A stretch of DNA of 64,000 nucleotides, from the NCBI RefSeq assembly GCF_001638985.1, contig NW_017265136.1, forward strand, positions 2,599,650-2,663,649. Direction: 5' to 3'. The notes under the pieces are model-generated. The model saw only the letters and a list, made by a program, of their open reading frames with translations, was not told the DNA's origin and searched no databases. Positions 47,005-59,411 of the stretch are shown here, one piece after another (within the stretch, counting starts at the first letter, position 1; every line of letters starts with the position of its first letter). The DNA comes from Phycomyces blakesleeanus NRRL 1555(-). Its lineage: Eukaryota; Mucoromycota; Mucoromycetes; Mucorales; Phycomycetaceae. Made by a program: the position numbers and the translations under genes.

Positions 47005-49710
47005 TCTAATGTAATGTAATGTAATGTGATTTTAATGATGAGAAAGAGAATAAAGGAATTGGTTAATACGGCGATCAATTGAAGACTATTTATTCACTAT
47101 TACTTTTTTTTTAAAAAAAAAAATTATAAAATTAGTTCGTATACATCTATATAAATGTACAATTCGACTTTCCTTTTCTTTTTTACTATTAAAATCTATA
47201 AATATTTTAGAAATTCTCAGGTGTATGTATCTGTATCTGTATCTGTGCCCATGCCTATGCCTATGCCTGTGCCTATGCTTATAACTGTGCTTGTGCTTGT
47301 ACCTGTACTTATGTGTCTGTCTGGCTCTCTTGATGTACAACCCTAAACCAGGGTTTACATATATCTATATATTGTTCTAGAGGTGCATGGAGAATTTTAT
47401 TCAAATTTCAAACTGAACCAAGCCAATTCATTTAGCCAAGCTAATGTACTAACTAAAGCAAATAAATAAATAAATTAACTCTATTGTCTAATCCACACAA
47501 GGCATAGACAGAACTCTTTTGTATATGTATGTATTGGTATGAGAATATAATGGTCCACAGAGTCAATCGGTATTGGTGCTCAATGATAATAATGATAATA
47601 AGCAACAGCACGAAATGAACAAGAAAAATAATTTTTAAAAAAAATATAAAAAAAAGTCGAAAGCTTATTAGACTAGTTATTATTATTGCTAAAGACAGTG
47701 AACCTATCAGAAGAAGAAGCCAATGAAAAGGAAGAAATGTTTTTATAGCTATAGCTATATATATATATATATTATAAATGATAATAAAAGTCCTTTATTC
47801 TGGTTTGTTATCTAATACACAGCAGGTATTTTTTACAAGTAACTAAAATAAATATATAATGTAAATGAATTACGTTTACGCCACAGTGTGGCTTGCTTTA
47901 TTTTATTTTATATTATTTTTGAAAATGAATCGATCGTGGTATTTTGTGGGGTGATGTTTTTATATATATAAAATATAAATATGTATGTAGTTTGGGAACA
48001 AATAGAAAAAGCAAAATCTTATTTGTAGTTGATATCAAGTAGAAATACAAGTAATAATAATAATAATAATAATAGTAGTAGTAGTAAAATTGGCGATCAA
48101 CACAAAATCACGCCATTTAACAAGAAATATGAAATAAAAAACAAACAGGAAACAATCTCTCTCTCTCTTTCTTCTTACTCTATTCAATTTATATACAAGA
48201 TTATAAGAGCCGTAATCAATGCTATTACAATCTAAAGAAAGATAAAGACAAAGGTGCTGCAAAATATTCTCCACGTCAGTATGACAGAGCGGGCTATTTA
48301 GAAAGGAAGGAAGTGCAACGGAAGGACAGGCTCAGCAGTAAAAGACACAGAAACCCTATTGACAGAGTTTATTTTTCTTCTTACAGAGAAAATCATGAAT
48401 TGTGTGTCTATGAACCAACTTTCATTTGAATTTGACATTTCTTTTCGTATTCTTCTTTGAGTTCCACATCAGATTTAATCGAAATGAACAAGCGAGGTCC
48501 CATAAAACGTCCCTCTTTCTCTCTACCATATATTTCTGCTGCTTTTTTATATATGTTTTGGTTTGTTCATTCTGGCAAGAAGAAGAAAACAAACAGAAAG
48601 AACAAATTAAGGTAAAGGAACATATAGCGAAATATTAAACCAAGATGATAAAACTTGTCAATACTGCCAATAGTAATAGTAATATTAATATTAAATGATT
48701 CTGTTGCGAATAATAATGAACATCAAAGATCGCAAAATAAATCGCACAATTTATAGAGATAGAATCGAGATACGCAAATTTTAGTCCGAAAATCCAATAC
48801 CAGTAAAGATTATCTAAAAAAAAAGAATAGAAAAAAAAAAGGTTTACATGAATATGCATACATACAAATAAATAAATAAATAAATAAAAAGTGAATATTT
48901 CTTGTACTTTTCACCAATAACAACAAGTCTTTTCCCACACACACATACAACTTACTTACTATTTCACTCATTTGCTTGTCCCCTCCCCCTCTCCTTCTCT
49001 TTCATTTGACTACCCCTAAGCCCTCTCTCTCTCTCTATATATATATGTATGCTTATGTCTACCTCTTTATCAATTGAGATTCTCTTTGTTTCCTTGTTTT
49101 CTTTTTCTTTTCGATAGTGATTAATATGATTTATTATTATAATGATTATAATTATAATCAAGTGTCCTATCTTTTTTTTTCTTTTCTTTACTAATACGCC
49201 CAAAAGCCTTGATCGAGTATGGACATGATTATGAATGTAAATATGAATATGAATATGAATATTGTTATTGTTATTTGGCTTTTATATATATATATATATA
49301 TATATAAATTGAAAGAGGATGTGTTGGTTATTATACTGATAAAATGACATACGCTTTTTTTTTTCAAGGTGACCTTTTTCCTATTCTTCTTCTTATTCTT
49401 TTATACATAGTATATACATAAAAAGCGAAAAGAAAAGGAAAGAGAGGAAGAACAGCCAAAAAAAGGGAAATCAATAGTAAAGGTGATTATGTACAGTCAA
49501 TTGTGCGTTTGCGATAGTGTGTGGGTTTTTGTGATATATTGTACGGGAGTGCTTGTGTGTGTGTGTGTGGACGTGCGATAGTGTTTGTTCCGTTCTGCTC
49601 TGTTTTGCTCTGCTCTGGATTGGATTGGATTGATTTGATTTGGTTTGCTCTGCTCTACTCTTTTTTGTTTTTTCTTTTTTGTTTTTGTTTTATAGGTTTG
49701 CCTTCTTTCT
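47005..49710. other. Gene-free, repeat-rich DNA, 2.7 kb
   Basis: No gene supported. It contains a hexanucleotide-like array at 47221-47310 (TGTATC passing into TGCCTA and TGTGCT), an (AAT)n/(AGT)n stretch near 48051-48084, TA tracts, and CT-rich tracts. Open frames here translate these repeats and are spurious. Confidence 0.5.
47221..47310. repeat. Degenerate hexanucleotide array
   Basis: Repeats of TGTATC change to TGCCTA and then to TGTGCT units over 90 bases, creating artificial open frames on both strands. Confidence 0.8.
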
Positions 49711-50022
49711 TTACTCTTCCGAGACTTCTGTGATTGGTCTCAACCAAGGACCGTCTGGATCCTGTGGATAAGTTAGGTTCTGGAGCTGCCAGAGAAGCAG
49801 CATAACCGTAGTAGAGATAGTGGCCGCAACAAAGGTGGCTGCGGCTAGTCGCTGGAAGAAAGCAGACTGTCGGTGAAGGAAGCGTCGTATCGCATGTGTG
49901 CAGCTGGGAGTGGAATCAGTCGAAGAAGAGATAGAAGAAGAAGATTGTGGTATGGAGAGGTAGATGGAATCATAAGACGGAGGGTCCTTTGGGACAAGTA
50001 ATTGTGAATGAGAAGTGGCCAT
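49711..50022 (-). CDS. Small single-pass membrane protein with PPSY motif
   Basis: A 103-residue frame beginning MATSHSQLLVPKDPPSYDSIY. Residues 14-17 are PPSY, a PPxY motif of the kind bound by WW domains of Nedd4/Rsp5 ubiquitin ligases. A Ser-rich segment follows, then a basic juxtamembrane stretch (IRRFLHRQSAFFQRL) and one hydrophobic helix (about 60-80: ATFVAATISTTVMLLLW). The short end is acidic (ITEVSEE). The basic flank on the N-terminal side predicts a cytosolic N-terminus with the PPSY exposed. Rsp5 adaptors such as Bsd2 or Ear1 have this general plan, but I recognise no direct homologue. The start was chosen because codons upstream translate poly-A and CA repeats. Confidence 0.6.
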   Translation of the reverse strand: MATSHSQLLVPKDPPSYDSIYLSIPQSSSSISSSTDSTPSCTHAIRRFLHRQSAFFQRLAAATFVAATISTTVMLLLWQLQNLTYPQDPDGPWLRPITEVSEE

Positions 50023-51131
50023 TGTGAGCAACAGAATCAAGTGATTAAGAAGTAAAAATATATATATAAAATAAAGGCTAGAAGAATGAAGAAGAATGAA
50101 GAAGAATTTTTGTTTTTTTTTGTTGTAAAAAAAAAAAGAAAAAAAAAAAGAAATAGGAATAGAGACAAGCACCCACACCCACACCCACACCCACTCTATA
50201 CGCACACACACCCATACCCATACACAGGCTCAAGCATTTGTACACACACAGCACACAACACATATTCACACACATACTTGCACACAGCAAGGTAAAATAT
50301 GAAACCTATAACCTCTCTCTCTCTCTCTCTCTCTCTCTCATACACACAGAGAGGCATACTATACAATATGCACTATGCACTATACATGATCCACGATCCA
50401 TTATCCCACTCTCTTTTTCTCTTATAAAATTTTGCGCCGCTCAAATGGCTTTTATTTTGTTCGAATTAAAATAAGAATAAAGGAAAGGCAAAATGGAAGT
50501 AATGGTTGATTGCGTCACCAGACTCCAAAAAACTCTATGTTTAATAGAAATGTATTAATAAATAAATAAATATATATATATTTCTCTCTTTCTTCTTTAA
50601 GAAAAACGTACTGTAGTTGCTCTTTACACTCAACACTCTTTATACTCTACACACTCAGTCACATTCACATACGCAAAAACCAAAAGAAAAAAGCGTATCT
50701 TGGATTCAAATTCCAAAGATTTCTTTTTTTTTTTTTCAATTTTTGGTTTAAAGTGTTTCAAAAATAATGTTAATGATAGAGCTGTATACAGTCAAATTGC
50801 TTGATCTAATTCAGGAAATATACTGCTCTTATTTGAAGTTACCTATATATATATATACAGTTTGATATCTTGTTTGAAGAATAACCAATATTAATTAAAC
50901 TTTTTTTTTTTTTTTTTTACCAATTGTTATTATTAAAATTGTCGGTCATTTAATACATGTATATATCACTTTCTCTCTCTCTCTCTCTATAACTCACTGT
51001 CTCTGTTTGCCTTGTCTGGCTGTTATTATTCGTGTGTGTGTGTGTGTGTGCCTGAGTCTACCTAGTGTTTATCTAGTGTGGAATCGCTCTTTATTTATTT
51101 ATTTTTTTTACCTATTATTTTCTTAAAGAAA
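50023..51131. other. Divergent intergenic region, 1.1 kb
   Basis: Between the start of the PPSY membrane protein and Ku70. Contains poly-A, CACACC, CA and CT microsatellites (50130-50340) and poly-T tracts. No gene. Confidence 0.45.
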
Positions 51132-54100
51132 ATGGTCGAACAAGAAATGGAATCCTTTGTAATGAATCCCATTGTAAGATTATTCCTCTCACTTTTTTTT
51201 TAATCGATTGATTGATTGATGAATCTTTATAATTATTATCGCTGCAGGATTTAAACAATGAAAGTACATTGTTTGTAATCGATTGTTCTCCTGCAATGCT
51301 GACTCCTCGTAATGGCAGGGTTCCTGTCTTACAAGTCTTGCACTACTTGGAAAAAATATTCTTGAATAAGATGCATGATTCTAAAGAGGACCGTGTTGGT
51401 ATACTATTATACAACACTGTAAGTTGAATACAAATAATATTAATTCATCAACTCTTCAGAAAGAAAGAGAGAGAGAGAGAATGTATATATGTATATAATC
51501 AGTATAGTGCTTTAAGGAATGATGGTAGTAACATCTGATTAATTGAATTGAATTGAATGAATTACATGTATATGTATTATCTATATATCTATCTATTATT
51601 ATTTTTAAAAAAAAAAACATGCACACATACACAAAATTTTACTATTAGGGTCTTTTAGATGCAAGTGCGGATAAACACGCTTGTTTTTTCTACGATCTGA
51701 ATTACCCGTCAACAAAGCTTATCAACCATATGAGTGACCTGTCAACAGGTAAATATATTTACTTTTATATACATCGATCTGTGTGTATAGTCGAATGATT
51801 TTTTTTAATATGACTATATGTGTAGGATGGCTATCCTTTGATGAGATTTATGGATCGACTAGAGATGGGATATCATTAGAACAAGTCTTATGGATGGCAA
51901 CCGATGCCTTCAAGTCAAAGGGAACCGGAGCCCAGCTTGGCAGAAAACAGATTGTATTGATTACCACCCAAGATGATCCTCACAGTGACCAACCAGAAGA
52001 AAGAACAGAAGCTCTTAGATATATCGAGGTAATTATCGAGAAAGGGTAATGATTTCATTACTATTATTTATTTATTTATTATCTTAATATTACTATTAAT
52101 AAAGAGTCTCCATCAATCCTTGGTTACCAAACGTGCGGAATCAAGCCGACACGACGATAGAAATTCGGATATTGAAGATCCAAATGTATGTATAGAAATA
52201 TATAATAAGCATTAACTAATCATAATACTAATTATTCAATCATTAATTCCTATATTAAAAAAAAAAAAAAAGAATATTATCAAATTGATCGTGTGTGGAA
52301 TTGACCGACCCGAACATGCCTTTAATTACTCATTATTTTACAAGGTAAGGATTACGAAATAATTAGATAATTAAGACAAATAGTAGTATTAGTATTAGTG
52401 GTAGTGGCAATGGCAATGGCAATGGCAATGATGGTGGTTTTTATAATATATACTTTTTGGTTTGGTTTGGTTTGGTTTGGTTTGGCTTGGTTTATTTTTT
52501 AGTTTAAAGAAATAAATGGATATTTTTGCTAGTATATACTCAATGATGATAAATATGTATATCTTGTATGTTGTTAATGTGGATTCTCATTGTGTGTAGG
52601 AATTCGGTCATCCTGATATTTTTGGCGGCTATCAATCTAGCCAATCAAATGTGATCCAGAGTCCATCCTCTATTCTGAAAAAAGTGCTTCCAATGGTTAC
52701 TCAAAACCGAGGACTCAGAAACACGGCATTCCACCTGCCACTTCATTTGACAGAAGGAGCGACAATTGGTGTTACTGGGTAAGCTAATATATATATATAT
52801 ATATATAAAGAGAGAGAATATACAATTATTTGAGTGATTGATTGATTTGTAAATATATTTTATGGTAGTATTTCTGTTGCTAGGCGACAAAAAAGACCAA
52901 ATCTTGTGGAAGTAACAAAGAACGAAGGGGGAGTAGAACTAGTCGAGAAATCGACATATTACGAAGATATGGTAAACAAAACAAAATAAAATAAAGGCAG
53001 GTTGGTTTGTAAGCTTATCTTGTGTTACAATCTTACAGGACACGGGCCAGAATCTCCGTCTGGATACAATATCTAGTGCGTTTGAATATGGTGGATTAAA
53101 TGTGCCCTTATCAAAAGAAGATATAAAAAAAGCTCAATACATAAGAGAACCAGGCAAGTATTAATTAAGATACTTTATATATATTTTCTTGGATCAAAAT
53201 CAGTTAATATATATAAATATATAAAAGATATTATTAACAATAATAATAATCGTTCGTTGATCTGTGCGATTAGGAATTGTTGTGCTTGGATTTAAACCGC
53301 GTAAAGCCCATTTACCGCACCACACTATTGGCCGTACCTATTTTATTGCTCCCGACGAATCAGTAAGTCCATCAACAAAATAAAAAATAAAAAAGAAGCG
53401 CAGAATAAAATAGAATAAAACACATGGTGGTAGTGCGTGTGTGATGTGTGTATCCATTCGTTCGATTGTTCGTCCATTTGTGCGTGCTTGGGTTCGTTTA
53501 GACTATTGATCCATTTCTTGTCTTGGACTAAAATAATACTTTATTTTATAGGCTTATTCGGGTAGCACTGAAGTATTGAGAGCTTTACACACCACCTTGA
53601 CAAATTCAGACAAGATATGCTATACCTTTTGTGTATTTAGTGGTAATTCTGCACCAAGAGTTATGGTATTAATGCCACAGGTAAGAACAGCAGTATTAGC
53701 ATTAACATTAGCATTTATATTAATGAAAGTAAAAATAAAATAAAATATAGAGAAATGATAGATAGGCTGATAGATAGATAGACTGATAGACGGATAGGCA
53801 GATAGATAGATGTTATTGTTGGATTGCGCAAAGATGTTAAAACTGAGTCTATTATTGATATTTATTTTATTTGTTTGTCAAAAAAATATATAAATATTTA
53901 AAGAAATCTCCGTCTGGATTTGCTGGCATCCTTTTGCCGTATACTGAAGAAATTCGAGCCTTGCCGATAGAATCAACTCCGGAAGGTAAAAAAATAAAAT
54001 AAGAAATAAGGCAGACCACAGATCATAATTTAAAGATAATGATAACGATAGTCATTGATATTACAGTATAATGTTAATGCTACTATCATAGTTTCAAAAC

Positions 54101-54448
54101 CATTGTTGGAATCAGCAGAAAGGCTTGTTGGACATCGTAAACCAAATGATGATGATATCTGGGGATATCCTGATCCATGTATGATTATCCTTACATAATA
54201 TGATCAATGCAATTAATGGGTATATGCTTTGTAGCAATCGAGAGACACCGTAGATTACTAGATGCCATTGCACTCCAAAGAGACATACAAGAAATAACCG
54301 AACAGCCATTGACTGAACCCGTTGATCGAGTAAGAAGAATTAATTGATTGATTTTATTTTATTTATTTATTTATTTAATTTCAATTAGACATTGGAACCA
54401 TTTATCAACCAATTTAAGGCTACTGTAACCAGAGAGAATAATCTATAG
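51132..54448 (+). CDS. KU70: Ku70, DNA-end-binding subunit of NHEJ
   Basis: Fifteen exons join in frame to 535 residues: 51132-51173, 51248-51418, 51649-51748, 51826-52028, 52105-52185, 52273-52344, 52600-52778, 52869-52971, 53039-53153, 53274-53362, 53552-53680, 53904-53985, 54092-54178, 54235-54329, 54389-54448. The vWA-like N-terminus shows STLFVIDCSPAM, RVGILLYNT, SLEQVLWMATDAF and KQIVLITTQDDPH. The beta-barrel shows GIVVLGFKPRKAHLP, YFIAPDESAYSGSTEVLRAL and PRVMVLMPQ, then the PSGFAGILLPYTEEIR segment. Ku70 pairs with Ku80 to cap broken ends and telomeres. The protein ends TLEPFINQFKATVTRENNL with no SAP domain. The intron after 53153 has a GC donor (GCAAGT). Features distinguish it from Ku80. 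Confidence 0.9.
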
Positions 54449-55125
54449 TTTATTATACAAACCAAAAAAAAATAATAATATTTTTTTACCTCGGATCATT
54501 ATTGTTAATATTTATTATATATTTAAATTTAAAATTGAAACATTCTGCAAAAAATAAACATTATAAGCCGCAGCAATAAAATGATAAAGAAAAGAGAGAG
54601 AGAAAGAAAAAGGGATGTCTTACATAAACATTTTGCTTAAAAAGAATAAAATATATATATAGAAATCAGGGTGGAATAGGATCTGTTTCTATCGATAAGC
54701 CAAAAAAAAAAAATTATATAAATAAATAAATAAATAAATAAATAATATTATACGCTATTTATTTTCTAGTTATAAAAGGCGCCAAACGGAATAAAGAATC
54801 AAAAAAAAAATAAAAAAAAAATAAGAATAAGATTACCGACACCGTAGTTTTAAAAAGCACAAAAAAAAACATGCTAAAAAAAAATCCTAATCCTAATCCT
54901 AATCCTAATCCTAATCGCCTGCAAAATCCAGCAAATCTATATACAAATTAAATTAAATTAAATTAAATTAAATTAAAAAATATATATATATATATAAATA
55001 CAAGCATAATAATTTCTCTATTTTTCTTTCATTTTTTTCTTTTATTCAATTCAATTCAAATTTTCTTATTGGACTTCTTTATACATCTTTACAGCTTACC
55101 TTACTAATTTAATCTTTAAATCATA
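54449..55125. other. Intergenic, promoter of arrestin gene
   Basis: Poly-A and short tandem repeats dominate: (TAAA)n near 54720, five TCCTAA units at 54885-54914, (AATTA)n near 54945 and a TA tract near 54981. No gene. Confidence 0.5.
54885..54914. repeat. (TCCTAA)5 microsatellite
   Basis: Five perfect hexamers. The complement TTAGGA differs from the common telomere unit TTAGGG by one base; this is more likely a microsatellite than an interstitial telomere. Confidence 0.85.
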
Positions 55126-56589
55126 ATGCCACATGCCAAAGAAGATGCTACCTTTACATTCAATATCGACCCGTCATTTACCGGAGTCATGACTGGATTC
55201 GCAAACGACGAGTCTGAAGGCTGTACTCTGTCAGGTACTTGTGTAGCCACTGTCCACAGACCTGTCAAGGTGCGTCGACTACTCGTCTGGTTCGAAGGTC
55301 GCTGCAAGGTCACTCTCAAGTCAACAAACTATGGAATGCCCAACCCAGAAACATCCGAACGACGCACCCTCTTCACCAAAGACGCCCGCTTTTTCGGCGA
55401 CGATGGCCAGATCCATACCCTCATGCCCGGAGAATATTCTTACCCTTTTAGCTTCGATCTGCCGTCAAACCTGCCCTCCAGCTTCCGTGGCAAACGCGGC
55501 TACATCCGCTACCGTCTCCAGGCTGCAATCTACCGTCCCATGTTCGCCAACAACATCTCGGCTGTCAAGGAAGTCTGTCTCCGCCGCTGTCTCATGGACG
55601 ATCTGGTCCCATTCGCCGACACTCTCGAAACAGTCCACGGCAAAATCAACACCCACAAACTCAACTACAGCGCAACTGCCCCAAACATGGTCTATCGCGA
55701 AGGAGGCCTGATCAGACTCAATGTAGCGATGTCGGTCATCAAGCCGGAAACACAGGTCGTGCGCTCCGTCACCTGCGCTCTCAGAGAAAGGGTCCACTAC
55801 AGAACAACAGACCACCAATCAAACACCGTCCTGCACAAGACCGACGACCTCTATCCTCTGGGCTACAGCACATTCTACCCATCCAAAAATGCAGACTACG
55901 ACCCCGCCCAGAAACACGACTACAATGCCGTCTTTCGTGTCTGTCCAAGAGTCAACCTTGACACCAACTGCAGACTAATCAAGGTCAGTCACGCCGTCAT
56001 CGTCAACATCGTCGTCGAAGACAGTGCACCTAGAGACGATAACGACAGAGGTGCTGAGACCGACGAAGAGACGGCCTACTACACATCCGAAGATGAGCGA
56101 CCGAGCGCAAAGCACTTTGAATCCTCCATTCCATCTCCACCAACATCCCGCCCCACCTCTCCATCCCTCAGCCGATCGTCATCGTCGTCTTCCATCTCAT
56201 CAATCTTCCGCCGCTCGACCGGCTTCCACATCCACCACACCGATCCTGACCAAGAACCCATCGAAGCCCTGCAAGGCATCCGCAAAAAGTCGTCTGGTCG
56301 CAGAAGCCATCATAAGCAAGACGAACATTCGATCACCATGTGCTCTCTCGAAATCCCGGTTATTGTGACAGCTCGCGAACACATCTGGGACGGAGACATG
56401 CCCAGCCCTCCTTCATACGCCACTGCCGATGCACCACCCAGCTATGGTCTGTCTATCGAGCAGCTTCCACCGGCACCCACATATGCCGACAACTCAAACT
56501 CAAACTCAAACACCAATAACTCTTCGGCCGTTTCTTCGGCTGCTACTTCACCCTCTGCGTCTCCTCCTATTCTATCAAACTCATCTTAA
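55126..56589 (+). CDS. Alpha-arrestin (ART-type ubiquitin-ligase adaptor)
   Basis: A single-exon frame of 487 residues, more GC-rich than its neighbours. The arrestin N-domain runs from about residue 10 (FNIDPSFTGVMTG, LSGTCVATVHRPVKVRRLLVWFEG, PGEYSYPFSFDLPSNLPSSF, YIRYRLQAAIYRP) and the C-domain from about 180 (MVYREGGLIRLNVAMSV, YNAVFRVCPRVNLD, LEIPVIVTAREHI). A Ser/Pro-rich insertion (320-400) contains basic and acidic patches. The C-terminal tail carries two PPSY motifs (MPSPPSYATADAPPSYGLS), the expected binding sites for WW domains of Rsp5/Nedd4. Such proteins recruit the ligase to plasma-membrane transporters and trigger endocytosis. The transporter targeted cannot be told. Confidence 0.92.
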   Translation: MPHAKEDATFTFNIDPSFTGVMTGFANDESEGCTLSGTCVATVHRPVKVRRLLVWFEGRCKVTLKSTNYGMPNPETSERRTLFTKDARFFGDDGQIHTLMPGEYSYPFSFDLPSNLPSSFRGKRGYIRYRLQAAIYRPMFANNISAVKEVCLRRCLMDDLVPFADTLETVHGKINTHKLNYSATAPNMVYREGGLIRLNVAMSVIKPETQVVRSVTCALRERVHYRTTDHQSNTVLHKTDDLYPLGYSTFYPSKNADYDPAQKHDYNAVFRVCPRVNLDTNCRLIKVSHAVIVNIVVEDSAPRDDNDRGAETDEETAYYTSEDERPSAKHFESSIPSPPTSRPTSPSLSRSSSSSSISSIFRRSTGFHIHHTDPDQEPIEALQGIRKKSSGRRSHHKQDEHSITMCSLEIPVIVTAREHIWDGDMPSPPSYATADAPPSYGLSIEQLPPAPTYADNSNSNSNTNNSSAVSSAATSPSASPPILSNSS

Positions 56590-56694
56590 CTTTAAAATTC
56601 TTATTCGATTATCTTTTACCCTTTTTATTACTAGTATATATTTACACAATTTATACAGATTCACCCACTCATTCACTCATTCACTCATTTACTC

Positions 56695-56727
<33 letters not shown>

Positions 56728-57963
56728 CGTACATACTATAGTCATAATTAAATCTATTCATTATTTATCCCTTTCTTTCACCATTACAACATACAATATA
56801 ATATAATAGACTTTAATAAATTTATCTACACTATCAAGCAAATCTTTTAATTGATAATAAATTATTTATTTTATTATTATTTTTCGCCTGTAAGAAATAT
56901 CAAGTAACCAAATAGTAGAAAGCAGCATACGTACAATCATCATGCTTAAAATTATATATAGATATATCTTCCGTCAACCTTGCCGATCTCTATTTTCTTT
57001 TTATATTAATTGTGTTCAAGATAAGCAGGCCTTTTATGTAAAAATATTTTAAAATTGAATTGATGGTAAAACCTTGGATGATTCTTATAATAAATAAATA
57101 AATAAATTACATAAATCAAGTCAAGTCAAGTCAAGTCAAGCCCTTTGTTTTTCCGTTTGATCCCGAATCTTCCCATTACTTTATTGAAATGGTTCAAAAC
57201 ACAGCCTATCCTACAAAAGTAGGTCATCTTATTTTTGTGTGTATACATATATAAAAAATATATTATTAATATCGGTATCGGTATCGGTATCAATCAGCAT
57301 CGGAATCTTTGAAACGCTTTTATATCTTTATCTGTCTATATGAATGTGTGAATACACAACTAATACTACGCAGCATATCAGGTCAGATCTACGCTTTCTT
57401 TATTAAGAAAAGAAAAGAAAAACAGTTATCAATTATCACTAGCTACAAGTTAAATCATACTTCTTTACATCATTTGTAGACCTTGATATATATAGTAGCC
57501 CAAGTTGTGGCTAGCATCTAAATAATAATAATAATAAATATCTACTTGGTCGGTTGTGTTTCCAAAATAATAGAGATACATATGTATATAAAGTGTCAAT
57601 GGAATGAAGTCGATTCAAACAAATTGGAATCTAGAAAAAAGGTATAGTTATAGTCTAAAAGATACTAATCTACCTGCCAACAATCGACTAATAAGAAAAA
57701 TAATAGTAATAATACAATTTTGGCTCAATATTAAACATTCTCTTTTTTTTTTTTATCTTTGTATGTGGCTTAACTAACACACCTTTAAGTTTATAATAAA
57801 AAAACTCGATTTATCGGTAAAGAAGATAAAAATTTGGATATTTTCTAAATAAATATATATATTTAATTATCTAATTATCTATTCATTATATTCCTTATTA
57901 AAAATCATTCGTCTTTCTTTCTTTATTCTACCTTTATAGATATCTAAAGATATAAAAGAAACA
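56590..57963. other. Gene-free region, 1.4 kb
   Basis: Microsatellites (ACAT near 56701, TCAAG at 57118-57139, CGGTAT near 57275) and AT-rich sequence. Contains the promoter of the desaturase gene at its right end. No gene. Confidence 0.5.
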
Positions 57964-59323
57964 ATGAAAAGAAAGACTGTTTCTTTAAAGTCAAAAAAAG
58001 AGTTTGCTGCCTCAGAAATCGATGCTTGTAACTCATGGCAAGTCCCAGACTTTTCAATCAAGGACATCCGTAATGCCATACCAGCCCATTGCTTTGAACG
58101 AAGCACCTTACGTTCCTTTGGCTACCTTTTCCAGGACTTGTTGTTTATTGGATTGGCAGGCTACTCTGCTAGTTGGATCGACCAAACGACATCTTCTAGT
58201 AGTCCTGTTCGTTTTCTGGCCTGGTCTACTTACTGGATCGTCCAAAGTTTCTTTGGTGCCGGGTTGTGGGTTCTCGGTCATGAATGTGGACATTATGCAT
58301 TCAGTTCCTCAAAAGTAAATATATATATATATATACATTGTATCTTTGATCTTCTAACAGCCTTGTATAGTTTATTAGTGACGCTGTGGGTATGATGATT
58401 CACAGTAGCTTACTGGTACCCTACTTTTCTTGGAAATACTCTCATTCTCAGCACCACAAGTCAGTCGGGCACTTGACAAAAGATAGAGTAATTATCAATA
58501 CATCTTATTATTGCTATTACTATTGTTAAGAATCATAAGAATCCTAAAATAGGCTCATCCTCCACCTCTCCGTTCTGAACTCGGTCTGGCTGCACAAACA
58601 CACAAACACAAGCAAGATAACTATACCAATACCGATACCGATACCGATACTGATACCGACAATGGTACTCATATTACTGGACCACACAGCCATTTTGAGG
58701 ATTCGCCTATTTATATACTACTCGGCCTGATCACCTATATTTCTACTGGAACGATATACTATCTCCTCTTCGACGTTCCTTGTGAGATGAACAAAAACAA
58801 GTGGGTCTCGCACTTTAATCCAAACTGCTACATTTTTACCAAAGACCAGTACTGGAAAGTGCATCAGTCGACTGCGGCAGTTGCGGCCGTGATAGCTAGC
58901 TTGTTCTATGCCGGAAAAGTGCTTGGATGGCTTGTGGTGCTCAAGTACTATGTCGTGCCTTACCTGTTGATCAATTGCTGGGTCATTCTGGTCACCTATC
59001 TACAGCACACCAGTCAAAACGTGCCTCGATACGACTCGAGTGTCTGGAATTTCCAGAGAGGTGCTGCTCTAACAATCGACCGCTCGTATGGGCCAATTCT
59101 GGACTACATATTTCATCATGTGGCCGATGCTCACGTTGTCCACCATTACATATCTACCATACCTCATTATCATTGTGTAGAGGCCACCAAACACATCAAG
59201 GCAGTGCTGGGAGAACACTACATGTCAGACAATACTCCAATTCCAAAGGCATTGATTGATACTTGGATCAAATGCCGATTTGTCGAAGATAAAGGTGGTG
59301 TTCGTTTTTACAAGAACCATTAA
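57964..59323 (+). CDS. Delta-12 fatty acid desaturase
   Basis: Three exons (57964-58314, 58371-58487, 58553-59323) join in frame to 412 residues. The three histidine boxes are HECGH (106-110), HSQHH (142-146) and HVVHH (350-354), as in membrane FAD2-type desaturases. Other marks are FSIKDIRNAIPAHCF, FISDAVGMMIHSSLLVPYFSW and HTSQNVPRYDSSVWNF. The enzyme converts oleate to linoleate in ER phospholipids, using cytochrome b5. The second exon begins at the only acceptor that keeps the frame (TATAG/TTTATT). The loop after the second box holds an unusual insertion of (Thr-Asp)n encoded by a GATACC microsatellite near 58629-58660. Some fungal relatives act at delta-15; product specificity is inferred. 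Confidence 0.92.
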
Positions 59324-59368
59324 AACCTCTAGTCTTTTATACAACTACAATTACTGCTATTCTTTATA

Positions 59369-59411
<43 letters not shown>

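Noticed and set aside
47086..47346. Frames rich in His-Arg or Val-Pro-Met
   Set aside because: Both strands are translations of the hexanucleotide array.
54885..54914. Interstitial telomere near Ku70
   Set aside because: The unit is TTAGGA, not TTAGGG, only five copies, and similar short tandem repeats are everywhere in the window.
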